A stretch of DNA of 6,608 bases from an uncultured Pseudomonadota bacterium (GTDB taxonomy: Bacteria > Pseudomonadota > Gammaproteobacteria > Burkholderiales > Nitrosomonadaceae), in assembly GCA_903957805.1 (NCBI GenBank), contig CAJBQQ010000279.1, positions 1-6,608 of the forward strand, in the 5' to 3' direction. The notes below the pieces were generated by a model. It was given only the letters and a program-made list of their open reading frames with translations. It had not been told where the DNA came from and did no database searches. How positions within the stretch are numbered: position 1 is the first letter of the stretch; each line of letters opens with the position of its first letter. The position numbers were made by a program, and so were the translations under genes. Shown here in pieces: positions 5,965-6,608 of the stretch.

Positions 5965-6513
5965 CTAGAGCAGGGGCTTGATCGTCGCCTCTAACTTGCT
6001 ACGACTGAGAAGTCCTAGATGGGTGCTGATGATCTTTCCGCTACGATCGATGATGACTGTGAATGGAAGTGCTCCCTGCCTATTTCCTGCTGCCTCGGCT
6101 AATGACATGGCCTCCATCCCACCCGTCAGTACCGGGTAATTAATCCCGATATCTTTGCTGAAGGCAGCCGCCTTCTGAGGTTGGTCCACCGCGATCCCCA
6201 CAAAAACTAGACCCTGATCACGGAATTGATTCTGGACCTCAATGAATTCCGGAATTTCTTTCCGACAGGGCTCACACCAACTCGCCCAGAAGTTCACTAC
6301 TAGGACCTGTCCGCGCCACTGCGAGATCCGCTGGCTCGTCCCCTGCAGATCTGGCAGAACGGCTGCAAGTATCGCTTCAGATCCTTTACTTGAAACGCTT
6401 TCAGAAATGCTTGAGGGACTGCTGCTGGTGAGCTGCCCCCTCAGCAGGAGTCCCGCCGTCACTGCCAATAAAGCAATCCCCGCATAGATTAAGATCTGTT
6501 TGAACTGAGCCAT
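5965..6513 (-). CDS. Membrane-anchored TlpA/ResA-like thiol-disulfide thioredoxin
   Basis: This is a thioredoxin-fold protein of the TlpA/ResA/AhpC-like group, acting in the periplasm as a thiol-disulfide reductant, for example in cytochrome or copper-protein maturation. From the ATG at 6513-6511 it has 182 residues: a signal anchor (about 7-25), a Ser-rich linker (29-45), and a thioredoxin domain with VVNFWASWCEPCRKE around the active-site cysteines 80 and 83, VGIAVD (105-110), the cis-Pro region GALPFTVIID (147-156, Pro150) and the DRSGKI turn. A TTG one codon upstream (6516) is possible, but the ATG overlaps the preceding stop by one base (TGATG), the usual coupled arrangement. The preceding gene looks like dsbD, the natural electron donor. 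The precise client is not visible, so I give no specific symbol. Confidence 0.92.
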   Translation of the reverse strand: MAQFKQILIYAGIALLAVTAGLLLRGQLTSSSPSSISESVSSKGSEAILAAVLPDLQGTSQRISQWRGQVLVVNFWASWCEPCRKEIPEFIEVQNQFRDQGLVFVGIAVDQPQKAAAFSKDIGINYPVLTGGMEAMSLAEAAGNRQGALPFTVIIDRSGKIISTHLGLLSRSKLEATIKPLL

Positions 6514-6608
6514 CAAACGAGGAGTGCATTCAGTACGGTGAGGAAGCTCTCTGCATTCTGAAAACCGATCAGTCTGACCCCGGGGATGTCACGACCCTGG
6601 CGATCCAT
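6513..6608 (-). CDS. dsbD: C-terminal fragment of a DsbD-like thiol:disulfide interchange protein
   Basis: Only the last 31 codons are in the window; the gene continues past the right edge. The peptide DRQGRDIPGVRLIGFQNAESFLTVLNALLV closely parallels the end of E. coli DsbD ([22 protein letters not shown]), which is the final strand and helix of its C-terminal thioredoxin domain. DsbD passes electrons from cytoplasmic thioredoxin across the inner membrane to periplasmic thioredoxin-fold proteins, which fits the TlpA-like gene that overlaps its stop codon. The first in-window codon happens to be ATG (6608-6606) but is taken as internal. Identity rests on a short tail plus context, so it is probable rather than certain. 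Confidence 0.7.
   Translation of the reverse strand: MDRQGRDIPGVRLIGFQNAESFLTVLNALLV

Overview
The window carries housekeeping genes of a Gram-negative proteobacterium, most likely a betaproteobacterium. The reasons are a glutaminyl-tRNA synthetase, a type III pantothenate kinase with the betaproteobacterial-looking Ser-x-GTA motif, a bifunctional BirA, a DsbD tail followed by a TlpA-like thioredoxin, and a beta-barrel-type exported protein ending in Phe. Genus-level assignment is not possible from sequence reading alone. No phage, transposon, CRISPR array, tRNA or rRNA was seen.

Left part (1-2628, minus strand): a cofactor and ribosome-assembly operon transcribed right to left, birA - coaX - engB. 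BirA attaches biotin to acceptor proteins and carries an N-terminal DNA-binding domain. CoaX starts coenzyme A synthesis. EngB is a GTPase of large ribosomal subunit assembly. birA and coaX are 2 bases apart; engB follows after 88 bases. The 3' end of engB overlaps a textbook Rho-independent terminator pointing the other way (+ strand), so a + strand transcript coming from left of the window must end inside the engB tail codons. Bases 1-96 hold several small inverted repeats and no supported gene.

Centre (2629-4483): a 127-base divergent intergenic region separates birA (-) from glnS (+). It contains a 12-base perfect palindrome that reads as a consensus TATAAT on both strands, suggesting overlapping divergent promoters. 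glnS appears to start at GTG, without a clear Shine-Dalgarno site.

Right part (4484-5937, + strand): after a hairpin downstream of glnS comes a pair of exported-protein genes separated by 4 bases: a DUF2490-type predicted outer-membrane beta-barrel protein and an unrecognised secreted protein of 165 residues with two cysteines. The second has no Shine-Dalgarno site of its own, and its first 100 bases contain two hairpins.

Far right (5965-6608, minus strand): a membrane-anchored TlpA/ResA-like thioredoxin (WCEPC active site) overlaps by one base the end of a gene whose last 31 residues look like the C-terminus of DsbD. Together they form a periplasmic thiol-reducing unit, convergent with the exported pair.

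The gene content is mostly ordinary. The least explained parts are the DUF2490/unknown exported pair, the terminator embedded in engB, the palindromic double -10 between birA and glnS, and the hairpins at the start of the unknown exported gene.
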